In this document: positions 35,053-44,149 of the stretch, one piece after another | Position numbering within the stretch: position 1 is the first letter of the stretch | Layout: every line of letters starts with the position of its first letter | Assembly (NCBI GenBank): GCA_903887375.1 | Contig: CAISPN010000034.1 | Span: forward strand, 1 to 64,000 | DNA: 64,000 bases | Origin: an uncultured cyanobacterium | GTDB taxonomy: Bacteria; Cyanobacteriota; Cyanobacteriia; Cyanobacteriales; Microcystaceae | Direction: 5' to 3' | Program-made: the position numbers and the translations under genes | The notes under the pieces: generated by a model | What the model saw: the letters and a program-made list of their open reading frames with translations, nothing else | Database searches by the model: none | What the model was told of the DNA's origin: nothing

Positions 35053-36714
35053 TCAAAATTTGAATGTTCCACGCAAAACGCCAATTATTTGAGAATTGCT
35101 ATTAATCGTTTGGGTAGGATTACTTAGCCAAATAAAACCAGGAGTAATCGAAAAATTGTCATTGAGGGGATATTTATAAAATAGCTCAAGATGTACAGGC
35201 GCTGAAGTGGTGTAGCCTTCTAGACTATACACTTGACTGGTACTTACATTGCCAAAATATGGCTGTACCCCGCCGAAAAAACCTAACACGGCTCCTTCTT
35301 TTCCTAAATCAGAAAAAGCAAGTCCAGCGCCATAGCTCCAAACCTCGCCTGTGCCCGTAAAGCCAGTTCCAGCGTTGGGATCTCCGACAAAATTGACATT
35401 AGTATAATTTCCAAAGGCAATCAGAGTCAATCCTTGAAACGCCCTAAATGAAAATTCTAGACCATAGCTATTGACAACTTTGCGAGAATCAAAAATAGTA
35501 TTACCACTATCATCAATCACCAAGCCATTGGCTAAAGGGCTACCAACTGCTCCACTTTCTATTCCAATATTGCTATTACTAAATATGGGGACTCCTTGAG
35601 CTTGGTAGGCATTGACATAGGTAAAGCCAATCTCAAATGATTCACCAATGTGGGTATTAATTTGACCGAGCAAACCATAGCTGCCATTAGTTAAACCATT
35701 ACCTAGAGTAGGGATGTTGGGGTTAGGTCCTGCTAAATAACCTAGACTTATCGTTGTAGATTGACCCAGCTCAAGAGTAAATCCGGCTCCAGATCCTCCT
35801 CCAATGTAATAAATAGGGTTCTGTTGGCTAAAAAGTGAGAGACTACCGCTTCCGCCACCACTATCACCAAAATAGGGACTTACTGTGGGTATAAAATCAT
35901 TCCAACTGCCAGCTAGTCCTGCAATATAAGTATCTAATTTGGTATCTGGAGTTAAGTGGATTGCACCTTGATAAGCGATCCAATCTACTCCTATATTATT
36001 ACCAGTGCTGCCGCCGCTTGAGCTAGCTAGCGCTGTTTGAGGTGAAAATATACCCGAGCGATAACCTTCTAGATTGGCAGTGCTATTAAAGCCTATAAAA
36101 TTTCCTGATGACAGTCTTGTATGCAGGACTTCTTCTGCGCCAAAACTACTATCAAGTGTTAATCTGACGCGATTTTGAAGAACCACTTGATTATTAGCTT
36201 GAGAAGCTCCTGCTAGAGAAAAAATAATCTCACCGTTTAATTTGGTGGTAGTGGAGAATTGATGATTTTCTAGAAAAGCTACTCGCTCATCTAGCTTGGT
36301 AATCTTGGCTCCTAAACTGGCTAATTCATTTTGAAATTCTCTAGTGAGTCGGTTTAGTTTTTCTAGATCTTCTTTAGTGACACTTCCTTGTTCAATCAAT
36401 CGTTCTAGATTATTTAGACAGGCATTGAGACCGGCAGCAAATTCCCATCTTGAAAGAGATCTATTGCCTTTATAGGTACTATCTGGATAGCCAACGACGC
36501 AGCCATAGCGCTCAACTAGATTTTGCAGAGCTTCATAGGCCCAATCGCTAGGAGCAACATCGCGTAAATTACTAACATTTGTGATTTGATTTTGCCTTTG
36601 ATCCAAGCCAATAAAATGAGAATCAAGATCCCTTGCCAAAACGCCAGTGCTATCTAGGCAAATAAGTGATAGGCTAATGCTACCTATATTTTTAACTAAT
36701 TCTTGCAATTTCAT
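35053..36714 (-). CDS. SLH-domain OprB-type outer-membrane porin (Som-like)
   Basis: 553-aa outer-membrane protein. After a secretion signal, an SLH domain at about 50-115 ('DVAPSDWAYEALQNLVERYG', 'GYPDSTYKGNRSLSRWEFA') anchors it to cell-wall polysaccharide. A coiled-coil stretch follows (about 120-155). The remainder is a beta-barrel rich in Gly/Ser/aromatic strands and ends in 'LRGTFKF', a C-terminal Phe signal for barrel insertion. These are the main porins of cyanobacterial outer membranes, used for small inorganic nutrients. Confidence 0.9.
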   Translation of the reverse strand: MKLQELVKNIGSISLSLICLDSTGVLARDLDSHFIGLDQRQNQITNVSNLRDVAPSDWAYEALQNLVERYGCVVGYPDSTYKGNRSLSRWEFAAGLNACLNNLERLIEQGSVTKEDLEKLNRLTREFQNELASLGAKITKLDERVAFLENHQFSTTTKLNGEIIFSLAGASQANNQVVLQNRVRLTLDSSFGAEEVLHTRLSSGNFIGFNSTANLEGYRSGIFSPQTALASSSGGSTGNNIGVDWIAYQGAIHLTPDTKLDTYIAGLAGSWNDFIPTVSPYFGDSGGGSGSLSLFSQQNPIYYIGGGSGAGFTLELGQSTTISLGYLAGPNPNIPTLGNGLTNGSYGLLGQINTHIGESFEIGFTYVNAYQAQGVPIFSNSNIGIESGAVGSPLANGLVIDDSGNTIFDSRKVVNSYGLEFSFRAFQGLTLIAFGNYTNVNFVGDPNAGTGFTGTGEVWSYGAGLAFSDLGKEGAVLGFFGGVQPYFGNVSTSQVYSLEGYTTSAPVHLELFYKYPLNDNFSITPGFIWLSNPTQTINSNSQIIGVLRGTFKF

Positions 36715-36725
36715 ACTTTCTAAAC

Positions 36726-38618
36726 TTATGATTCATTTTCAGCCAAAACTATAATAGTATCTTCTATTGAAAAGTCTACTAAAGCATCTTTGGCAGGATT
36801 AATCACTACTCCATAGGATTTTGCCGCATTGCGGTAATCACCTTTTCGCCGGTAGCCAATGGCAGATTCACCCCGAGTTTTGGCTGCTTCGACAATAGTA
36901 TAGAAATTGAGAGGATAGTCAATATCTACATATTTGTTAATAGGTTTGAGATAGATTTCTGAACCTTCTGGTTTGAAGAGCTCATTAAATACGGTGTTGA
37001 GATATTTCTGTTCACTGACTTGGGCAAGAACCATGCTGATTAATTCCTCACCAATGACAAAATCATCCGCTCTGGCTGATTGGGCTAGAAACTCGTTATT
37101 TTCATCTATAATTTCGCTGACTATACGCAAGCTTAAGTTATCTCGATCAATGATATTTCTCAAATGCAGAAGAGTTACTACAATCTGCGCATCTGCCGTC
37201 TGGGGATCTATATCTCTGTTGCACAGTGCAATAATATTGTCGTAGTTGCCTATATTGAGGCTCTCAAGAAACTTACGATTGGTGATTTCCCCTTGAATAT
37301 ATTGGATAGTCTGTTTTTTTAGGTAAACTTTAGAAAAATCAACTTCCTCTTGAGGAAAATTAGCTGCAATAGTGATCTTTGAGCCTTCTAAAGCATATTG
37401 TTCAAGCTGTTGGATAATCAAAGAAATACGATTACTTGATCCTAAAATAAGGGTATTTCCAGCTTCTGCGGAATTAACTGAGCTGATATGGATGGCTCTT
37501 TGATCAATTGGGGTAGGTGAAATTGTTGAAAGATTTATCTTGTCGTCATCTTCACTGATCAAGATTAATTTCTCTCCAACTTGTAATATTCTCTCTGCTG
37601 GAGGATTGAGCGATATTCTCCCATCAATCTGTTGGATACCGATAACGGCAGAGGTATTGAAAGACAGTAGGGCTTGACCATAGGAGAGTCCTTCTAGGCG
37701 TGGCTCTTTTTGAAAATAGATTTCGTTACCATAGAAACTCAACAATTCTTTATAAACTAGCGACAAGCCAGATTGTCTTGAGGTTTGAGCGATCAGACGT
37801 GAGATTAGATCGTTAACCAAGACAGGTTCAACTTGACCTTGCCCAACGATCTCAATAATGTCTAAACTATTGAGATTTTGTACTTGCGTTACTATGTGAT
37901 ACGGAGAATCAACCGCTCTGGGAATATTGAGGATTGCCAGTAGAGTTTTGACCAGTTCAAGTTCAGTGTTTTCTTCTGGCAGTTTGAGAATCACAACTGA
38001 GCGCGAAGTTTGAATATTTACCAAAGCTAAATCAGCTACGTTGGCGAAATTTCCTCTGCGTGATACTAACCGAACATTTCGAGGTAAGGTGATCCTTTTG
38101 AGGGTATCATCCATTTCGGTTTTATCCTGCTCAGATAAAATTACAATACAGGTATTGGGTTTATTGGCGTTGGCTTGCCCTAACTCTTCGATAATGGTTG
38201 TAATTTGTGGAGACCAACCCAAAATTACAATATGCCCAGTTTCTATCACCCTGGAGTTACCCTTTTTTAAATTATCCAGTTTTTCTTCAATAGCACTAGA
38301 AAGAATACCGATTAATGTACTGACACTAAAAATTCCCACTAGAGTTACAAACAAAAGAAGTAAACGAAGTTTCCAAGCCCTAGCCAATGCTACATTTCCG
38401 GTATCTACGGCGTTCATTAGGACAATCCAAAGCGATTCTCCTAGATGATGATGCACACTATCACTAGGCAAAAGATTATTAGCATACAAAAAAACTGACA
38501 CTAAAAAGATAAACAATAAGTTAACTAACGCTAGTCCGATAATTAGGGTGATTGTTCCTTTCGCCATAAAATTGTCAAATTTATAGTGAAAGTAATCAAT
38601 AAAGTTATTTTTTTTCAT
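36726..38618 (-). CDS. CASTOR/POLLUX-like ion channel with RCK domains
   Basis: 630 aa. The N-terminal two to three transmembrane helices (about 20-110) are followed by two TrkA-N/RCK-type nucleotide-binding units ('HIVILGWSPQITTIIEEL' near 125 and 'GNTLILGSSNRISLIIQQL' near 385). This is the architecture of the plant CASTOR/POLLUX (DMI1) family. The ion is not shown; relatives conduct K+ or Ca2+. It starts 28 bp from the divergent DALR gene. Confidence 0.85.
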   Translation of the reverse strand: MKKNNFIDYFHYKFDNFMAKGTITLIIGLALVNLLFIFLVSVFLYANNLLPSDSVHHHLGESLWIVLMNAVDTGNVALARAWKLRLLLLFVTLVGIFSVSTLIGILSSAIEEKLDNLKKGNSRVIETGHIVILGWSPQITTIIEELGQANANKPNTCIVILSEQDKTEMDDTLKRITLPRNVRLVSRRGNFANVADLALVNIQTSRSVVILKLPEENTELELVKTLLAILNIPRAVDSPYHIVTQVQNLNSLDIIEIVGQGQVEPVLVNDLISRLIAQTSRQSGLSLVYKELLSFYGNEIYFQKEPRLEGLSYGQALLSFNTSAVIGIQQIDGRISLNPPAERILQVGEKLILISEDDDKINLSTISPTPIDQRAIHISSVNSAEAGNTLILGSSNRISLIIQQLEQYALEGSKITIAANFPQEEVDFSKVYLKKQTIQYIQGEITNRKFLESLNIGNYDNIIALCNRDIDPQTADAQIVVTLLHLRNIIDRDNLSLRIVSEIIDENNEFLAQSARADDFVIGEELISMVLAQVSEQKYLNTVFNELFKPEGSEIYLKPINKYVDIDYPLNFYTIVEAAKTRGESAIGYRRKGDYRNAAKSYGVVINPAKDALVDFSIEDTIIVLAENES

Positions 38619-38646
38619 CTTTCAAAATTCTTTATTCTTTTAACTT

Positions 38647-39330
38647 ATGAGTTTACCAGTAAAGATTCCCTTTTCTACCTGTTCTTTAATCGGCAACTTA
38701 AAAAATTATTTTGAATCATTTATACCTGAAGTTTCTCAAGTATCTTTTTCAAGAGTAGAACAAAATTATCGTGGTTATTTCTCAAGCGAAAAAGAAATCT
38801 TTGTTTATTTACAACAACAGATAGATTGTAAAGATTTTTTGGAATTTGAAGTCATATCTAGTTCATTGGGCTATTTAGATTTCAAGTTGAGTGATCGTTC
38901 TTTGGTACTTTGGCTCAATCAATTACCTAGATATCTTTCTCAATTAACCTACAATTATTCAAATCAAGAAGAAATGGATTTTCTTTTGCATTATGTTCAC
39001 GCACGCTGCCACGCTCTCTTACGTCTTGCTAAACAAGAGAAAATAATTCCAGATAATTTTGATTTAACCGAGGTTGATTGGACTGTTCTTGATTCAATCT
39101 GGGAAAAACAATTTTTTTGGCAATTACTAGATATACCTGAATATCCTATAGATCAAAAAAGGCTATTAAAAATTGCCCAATCTACACTTGATGTTGAGCG
39201 CTATTGTCGTATCTGGGAAAAAAATCACAACCTATCCAAAACAAGGCTATTTCTGTTTTTACTCTCAAGTCTTATTCTCAATCAATCAGTAAAGGTTCTC
39301 TTTCAACAAGAACTGCTAACAAGATTATAA
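38647..39330 (+). CDS. Stand-alone DALR anticodon-binding-domain protein
   Basis: 227 aa, resembling the C-terminal anticodon-binding part of arginyl-tRNA synthetase: 'LLHYVHARCHALLRLAKQ' is the tRNA-contacting helix. There is no HIGH/KMSKS catalytic core. It is not a broken ArgS: it has its own start, full-length frame and a different N-terminal 110 residues. A tRNA-binding or regulatory role is inferred. Confidence 0.75.
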   Translation: MSLPVKIPFSTCSLIGNLKNYFESFIPEVSQVSFSRVEQNYRGYFSSEKEIFVYLQQQIDCKDFLEFEVISSSLGYLDFKLSDRSLVLWLNQLPRYLSQLTYNYSNQEEMDFLLHYVHARCHALLRLAKQEKIIPDNFDLTEVDWTVLDSIWEKQFFWQLLDIPEYPIDQKRLLKIAQSTLDVERYCRIWEKNHNLSKTRLFLFLLSSLILNQSVKVLFQQELLTRL

Positions 39331-39406
39331 AAATTGATCATAAAATTTGTATTCATGAGTGCTTGTTTACGTAATAATAAAAAGGAGATATCTAGAATTG
39401 GTTTCC

Positions 39407-39874
39407 ATGAAATCCAGACTTTTTGCTTTTACATCTATTTTACTGCTTTGTTTTTCTAGTTGTGCTATTGCCCAAGAGCTCGAGACACCAATTTCTGCTC
39501 AAGCTAACATTGGGGGGCACACTATAGATCTTGAGGTTGCCAAAACTCCAGAGCAGATGGAAAAAGGATTGATGTATCGCCGCAGCTTGGCTAAAAATCG
39601 AGGAATGCTTTTTGTTTTGCAATATCCCTTGATTCCCCGATTTTGGATGAAAAATACACTAATTCCTCTGGATATGATTTTTTTAAAACAAGGGAGAGTT
39701 CAGGCTATATTGACTGAGGTACCGCCTTGTTTGCAAGATCCTTGTACTGTTTATAGCCCAAAGGTCATTGTCGATAAAGTTATTGAAATATCTGCTGGGC
39801 AAGCTAAAACACTAGCTATCAAAAAAGGTGATCCTGTTTATATTCATTTTTTTGAAACCGCTCAAAAAAAATAA
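39407..39874 (+). CDS. DUF192-family secreted protein
   Basis: About 155 aa from 'MKSRLFAFTSILLL', with a signal peptide ending near 'SCAIAQE'. 'RFWMKNTLIPLDMIFL' and 'GKVIEISAG'-type text define the DUF192 family, small periplasmic beta-barrel proteins of unknown function. An AGGAG at about 39382 is better spaced for a TTG at 39398, so the true start may be three codons earlier. Confidence 0.85.
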   Translation: MKSRLFAFTSILLLCFSSCAIAQELETPISAQANIGGHTIDLEVAKTPEQMEKGLMYRRSLAKNRGMLFVLQYPLIPRFWMKNTLIPLDMIFLKQGRVQAILTEVPPCLQDPCTVYSPKVIVDKVIEISAGQAKTLAIKKGDPVYIHFFETAQKK

Positions 39875-39889
39875 TCCAAGCTCATTTGT

Positions 39890-42100
39890 ATGTCGAATTC
39901 GACAGAAGATTCAATTACTGGTGTTGTTGAACGAATTACCTTCCATTCGCAAGAATCTGGCTATACAGTAGCTAGAATTCAAGTGCCTAGATTGCGCGAT
40001 TTAGTGACAGTAGTTGGAAATTTTCCCAATTTGCAACCAGGTCAAACCCTCAATATCCGTGGACATTGGCATAATCACCCCAAGCATGGGCAGCAGTTTC
40101 AGATGTCGCAATACTCAGAAACCAAGCCTGCTACTTTAACCGCCATAGAAAAATACCTAGGTAGTGGCTTGATTAAGGGAGTAGGTCCAGTTACTGCTAA
40201 GCGCATAGTTAACCATTTCAACCTAGACACTCTAGATATTATTGAGCAGGAGATTGATCGTTTAGCTGAAGTTCCCGGTATTGGTGGAAAAAGAGTGCAA
40301 ATGATTAAAGTAGCCTGGCTAGCCCAAAAATCGATCAAAGAGGTGATGCTTTTTTTGCAAGGCCATGGCGTATCAACTGTCTACGCAGTCAAGATTTTTA
40401 AACAATATGGTGCTAAATCTATCAATATAGTTTCAGAAAATCCCTATCAACTGGCGATAGATATTTATGGTATTGGCTTTTTAACAGCAGATAAAATAGC
40501 CCGCAACTTGGGAGTGTCTCCTTGGTCAAAATATCGCTACAAATCTGGTCTTCTTCATTTACTTGCTAAAGCTTCTGAAGATGGGCATTGTTTTTTGCCA
40601 CAAACTGAACTGCTAACCCAAGCTAAAGAGTTATTAACTATTGATGGGCAAGAGATAGAGATTGAAGTTATCAATACAGTGCTCGAAGAGATGAACCAAG
40701 CCAAGGAACTGCTTATAGAAATTGACGAAAATGGTTTAACTCTCTGTTATAAGCCAGCTTTTTTAAATACCGAAAAACATCTAGCTCAACTATTGCACAG
40801 TCGCTCTAGTAGCACGGTATTGGTAGATATGGAGCGGGTGAGAAATTGGATTGAACGCTACACTCAAAGCAAAAAAATAACTCTTTCTGCTGCCCAACAA
40901 AAAGCTGTTGAAACTTCTACTAGTTCTCGTATTATGATTCTTACCGGTGGACCGGGAACGGGTAAGACCTTCTGCGTTAGTACTATAGTTGCTCTCTGGA
41001 AAGCGATGGGTGAGAAAATAGGACTAGCTGCCCCAACTGGCCGGGCAGCCCAGAGATTAGGTGAAATGGCTAAGCTGGAAGCCAAGACTGTTCATCGTCT
41101 TCTAGAGTTTTCACCTGCGTCAATGAGCTTCAAAAGAGATCTGGAAAATCCCTTGTCCTATAGCGCAATAGTTGTAGATGAGTCCTCTATGCTGGATTTG
41201 TTTTTGGCCCATTCTTTAATTAAGGCCATTCCACCTGATGCCAGATTGTTAATTGTTGGAGATTGTGATCAGCTCCCTTCAGTCGGTCCTGGCAATGTTC
41301 TCTCAGATTTAATCGCCTCTAATTTGATACCTGTTGTCAGTTTGAGTGAGGTTTTTCGTCAAGCTGCTACTAGTAGTATCATTCAGGCGGCCCATAGTAT
41401 TAATCGCGGACTTGTTCCCAAGTTAGAACCGATCTCTGATTTTCCTAAAACTGATTGTCTTTGGCATAGTGGAGGAAACCAGGCTGAACATGGGCTGCAG
41501 AGTGTTTGTGAGCTAGTGCAGGGTTTGATTCCCCGATTGGGCTTCAATCCACTGACCGATGTGCAGGTACTCTCTCCTATGGTACGTGGGGCGGTGGGAA
41601 CCAAAAGTTTCAATCAGGCTCTGCAAAGCTTACTCAATCCTCTACAAAATGGCAAAGCGGAAGTATCTAGAGCTGGAGTTAACTTTAGAGAAGGGGATCG
41701 GATTATCCAGCTAAAAAATGACTATGATAGGGAAGTTTTCAATGGGGATCTGGGAAAAATTCTTAATATTGACCCCCTTGAACAGGAGGTAACTATCCTC
41801 TTTGATCAAAGAGAGGTTATCTATGATTATGGTGATCTCAATGAAATTGCTCTGGCTTGGTCGATTTCTATCCACAAATCACAAGGCTCTGAATACCCAG
41901 TAGTAATACTGCCTATCTATTTTCAGCATTTGATGATGCTCTCGCGCAACTTACTCTATACAGGTTTAACTAGGGCCAAACAATTGGCAATTATTGTTGG
42001 TCCAGGCGCAGCAATCAGAACTGCTATCAATCAAGTAAATCAATCTCAGCGCTACACTAGGTTGAGCCAGAGATTAGGAAAAAATCATCTGATAGAGTAA
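39890..42100 (+). CDS. recD2: RecD2-type ATP-dependent helicase
   Basis: 736-aa SF1B 5'-3' helicase of the RecD2 class (without RecBC). The N-terminal ~330 residues hold OB-like and helix-hairpin-helix segments ('LGSGLIKGVGPVTAKRIV', 'EVPGIGGKRVQMIK'). Helicase motifs: Walker A 'GGPGTGKTFC', 'DESSMLD', 'VGDCDQLPSVGPG' and the C-terminal 'SIHKSQGSEYPVVILP', 'YTGLTRAKQ'. Acts in DNA repair or mismatch tolerance. Its end overlaps the convergent mntH by 27 nt. Confidence 0.94.
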   Translation: MSNSTEDSITGVVERITFHSQESGYTVARIQVPRLRDLVTVVGNFPNLQPGQTLNIRGHWHNHPKHGQQFQMSQYSETKPATLTAIEKYLGSGLIKGVGPVTAKRIVNHFNLDTLDIIEQEIDRLAEVPGIGGKRVQMIKVAWLAQKSIKEVMLFLQGHGVSTVYAVKIFKQYGAKSINIVSENPYQLAIDIYGIGFLTADKIARNLGVSPWSKYRYKSGLLHLLAKASEDGHCFLPQTELLTQAKELLTIDGQEIEIEVINTVLEEMNQAKELLIEIDENGLTLCYKPAFLNTEKHLAQLLHSRSSSTVLVDMERVRNWIERYTQSKKITLSAAQQKAVETSTSSRIMILTGGPGTGKTFCVSTIVALWKAMGEKIGLAAPTGRAAQRLGEMAKLEAKTVHRLLEFSPASMSFKRDLENPLSYSAIVVDESSMLDLFLAHSLIKAIPPDARLLIVGDCDQLPSVGPGNVLSDLIASNLIPVVSLSEVFRQAATSSIIQAAHSINRGLVPKLEPISDFPKTDCLWHSGGNQAEHGLQSVCELVQGLIPRLGFNPLTDVQVLSPMVRGAVGTKSFNQALQSLLNPLQNGKAEVSRAGVNFREGDRIIQLKNDYDREVFNGDLGKILNIDPLEQEVTILFDQREVIYDYGDLNEIALAWSISIHKSQGSEYPVVILPIYFQHLMMLSRNLLYTGLTRAKQLAIIVGPGAAIRTAINQVNQSQRYTRLSQRLGKNHLIE

Positions 42101-43375
42101 ATGTAAATTTAGAAAAATAATAATTATACTGGCAGCCCAAGACAGAATCTGTAACCAAAAAGGACAAACAAACTCACCCATCATGCGTCGGTTGCTGGTA
42201 AAAATAACTAGAGGAACTACGGCAAAGGGTAACTGTAAACTTAGTATTACTTGACTTAATATTAGTAGACTGCCGACAGCCTTCTCTCCAAATAAAAAAA
42301 CAACTATTAATGCTGGAATCAAAGCTAAACATCTAGTAAGCAATCGCCGCAGCCATGGTGCTATCTTTAAATCTAAAAAACCTTCCATGACTATCTGACC
42401 TGCTAAAGTTGCAGTCAAAGTAGAACTTTGTCCAGAGGCCAAAAGAGCCAAGGCAAACAAGAAACTGGCTACTTTGACTCCTAGTAAAGGTGAAAGTAGC
42501 CTATATGCTTGTTCAATTTCTGCTAAATCTTGATGTCCCGAAGCATGGAAGGTAGCTGCTGAGACAATTAAAATAGCACAGTTGATAAACAGAGCAAAAC
42601 TTAGGGCAATAGTCGCATCGATAGTACCAAACTTAATAGCTTCCCAGCGTTTTTTGTTGGTAGGTTGCCAGTTTCTACTTTGAATAATCGAAGAGTGCAA
42701 GTAAAGATTATGTGGCATGATTGTCGCTCCCACAATGCCTATAGCTAAATAGAGCATTTGTGAGTTTTGCCAAATCGAGTGATCTGGCAAGAAACCTTGT
42801 ATTACCTTTGAGGGATCTGGGTGAGAAAAAAAGAGCATCGCTGCAAAACACCCACCTACAATTGTTATCAGTAAAATTATCAGCGATTCGACATAGCGAA
42901 AACCCCTGCCTTTGAACAGAAGCAAAATAAGTACGTCCGCTCCGGTTATACATATACCCAGCAACATAGGGCAACCAAAAAAAAGCTTTAGAGCTATTGC
43001 ACTACCAAGTAATTCTGCTAGATCACATGCCAAAATAGCTAATTCACATAGTAACCAGAGTGCAATATTAATTCCAGGATGAAAATTATCCCGGCAGGCT
43101 TGGGCTAAATCTTTTTCTGTTGCTACTGCTAGTCTGACGCAGAGTGCCTGTAGTAGTACTGCTAAGCAATTAGCCAGGAAAATTACTCCCAAAAGGCTAT
43201 AACCAAATTTTGAGCCTGCTGCAATATCTGTAGCCCAATTGCCCGGATCAATGTAGCCTACTGCCACTAGATAGCCAGGTCCAGCATAAGCCAATAATTT
43301 TTTCCACCAGTTTTTGGCATTGGGGATCGCTATTGTGCGGTTAATCTCCGGAAGACTGGGGCTTTTGATGCTCAT
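42074..43375 (-). CDS. mntH: Nramp-family Mn2+/metal-proton symporter
   Basis: 433 aa with about 11 transmembrane helices. 'GYIDPGNWATDIAAGSKFGYSLLGV' contains the D-P-G-N metal-coordinating motif and 'GATIMPHNLYLHSSI' the M-P-H motif of helix 6. Manganese import fits a photosynthetic organism, since photosystem II needs Mn, but substrate selectivity is not shown here. Confidence 0.93.
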   Translation of the reverse strand: MSIKSPSLPEINRTIAIPNAKNWWKKLLAYAGPGYLVAVGYIDPGNWATDIAAGSKFGYSLLGVIFLANCLAVLLQALCVRLAVATEKDLAQACRDNFHPGINIALWLLCELAILACDLAELLGSAIALKLFFGCPMLLGICITGADVLILLLFKGRGFRYVESLIILLITIVGGCFAAMLFFSHPDPSKVIQGFLPDHSIWQNSQMLYLAIGIVGATIMPHNLYLHSSIIQSRNWQPTNKKRWEAIKFGTIDATIALSFALFINCAILIVSAATFHASGHQDLAEIEQAYRLLSPLLGVKVASFLFALALLASGQSSTLTATLAGQIVMEGFLDLKIAPWLRRLLTRCLALIPALIVVFLFGEKAVGSLLILSQVILSLQLPFAVVPLVIFTSNRRMMGEFVCPFWLQILSWAASIIIIFLNLHLLYQMIFS

Positions 43376-43390
43376 CTCATAATTTTATCA

Positions 43391-43525
43391 TTATTGAGTT
43401 TTGGCTTCACAATTTGGACAAATAGGTTGGTCTAAACTTAGCAAGGTTAAGTTATATTTGTAGATAGGACTGAAAAAGTCTTTAAATCTGCAAATACAAA
43501 AGTGGAGTCTTTTGTCTGATGGACT
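43391..43525 (-). other. Possible small zinc-ribbon-like peptide upstream of mntH
   Basis: A minus-strand frame ending at 43391 reads '...DFFSPIYKYNLTLLSLDQ' then 'PICPNCEAKTQ'. The C-P-N-C ending is like half of a zinc ribbon and the text looks coding, but there is no ATG: the only start is a TTG giving 16 aa. Its 5' end is antisense to the first codons of the 44-aa gene at 43519. Could be a leader peptide or a remnant. Confidence 0.25.
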
Positions 43526-43653
43526 ATTTAGATAAGGTTTGGGAAAACATCAAAGATTGGGCTAAAAAGCTGATAGAAATCTTGTTAGGTGGATCTCCAG
43601 AGCCAGAGTCTGAGCTGATCCCCATCCCCGTCGATCAGCCAAAACGTCGTTAG
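43519..43653 (+). CDS. Small acidic-tailed protein upstream of aroQ
   Basis: 44 aa beginning 'MDYLDKVWENIKDWAKKLIE', an amphipathic helix, followed by 'GGSPEPESELIPIPVDQPKR', a Pro/Glu-rich tail ending in basic residues. This layout recurs in small cyanobacterial proteins of unknown function. It is 25 nt before aroQ, so probably cotranscribed. Confidence 0.65.
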   Translation: MDYLDKVWENIKDWAKKLIEILLGGSPEPESELIPIPVDQPKRR

Positions 43654-43678
43654 AGAAGATTGATTTAAATTTTTAATT

Positions 43679-44137
43679 GTGTCCGCACAGATAAGTGTTT
43701 TAGTTCTTCATGGGCCTAATTTGAATCTTTTGGGGTTGCGTGAGCCCCAGATATATGGTTCCTTGACATTACAAGAGATAGATTCACTGTTATTAACTGA
43801 ATCTGTAGTTCTGGGTGTCTCTGTTGTTACGCAGCAATCAAACCAAGAAGGAACCTTGATAGATGCCATACACAGTAGTTATCAGCAATATCAAGGGATA
43901 CTCATCAATGCAGGCGCTTATACTCATACCAGCGTAGCAATTGCCGATGCTCTCAAAGCTGTGAGGATTCCTACGGTAGAAGTGCATCTGAGCAATATCT
44001 ATCAGAGAGAATCCTTCCGTCATCATTCTTATATTGCCCCAGTCGCCATAGGACAGATCAGTGGGTTTGGGGCGCAGAGCTATTGTCTTGGCCTGCGCGC
44101 TTTAGTAGGCTATCTTAGAGACAATCCTAAATTGTAA
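43679..44137 (+). CDS. aroQ: 3-dehydroquinate dehydratase, type II
   Basis: Third step of the shikimate pathway. 152 aa, GTG start. '[18 protein letters not shown]' is the type II signature with the catalytic Tyr, '[11 protein letters not shown]' and '[12 protein letters not shown]' are the loop and substrate site, and '[12 protein letters not shown]' contains the catalytic His. Confidence 0.95.
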   Translation: MSAQISVLVLHGPNLNLLGLREPQIYGSLTLQEIDSLLLTESVVLGVSVVTQQSNQEGTLIDAIHSSYQQYQGILINAGAYTHTSVAIADALKAVRIPTVEVHLSNIYQRESFRHHSYIAPVAIGQISGFGAQSYCLGLRALVGYLRDNPKL

Positions 44138-44149
44138 CTTTTGAGGTAG

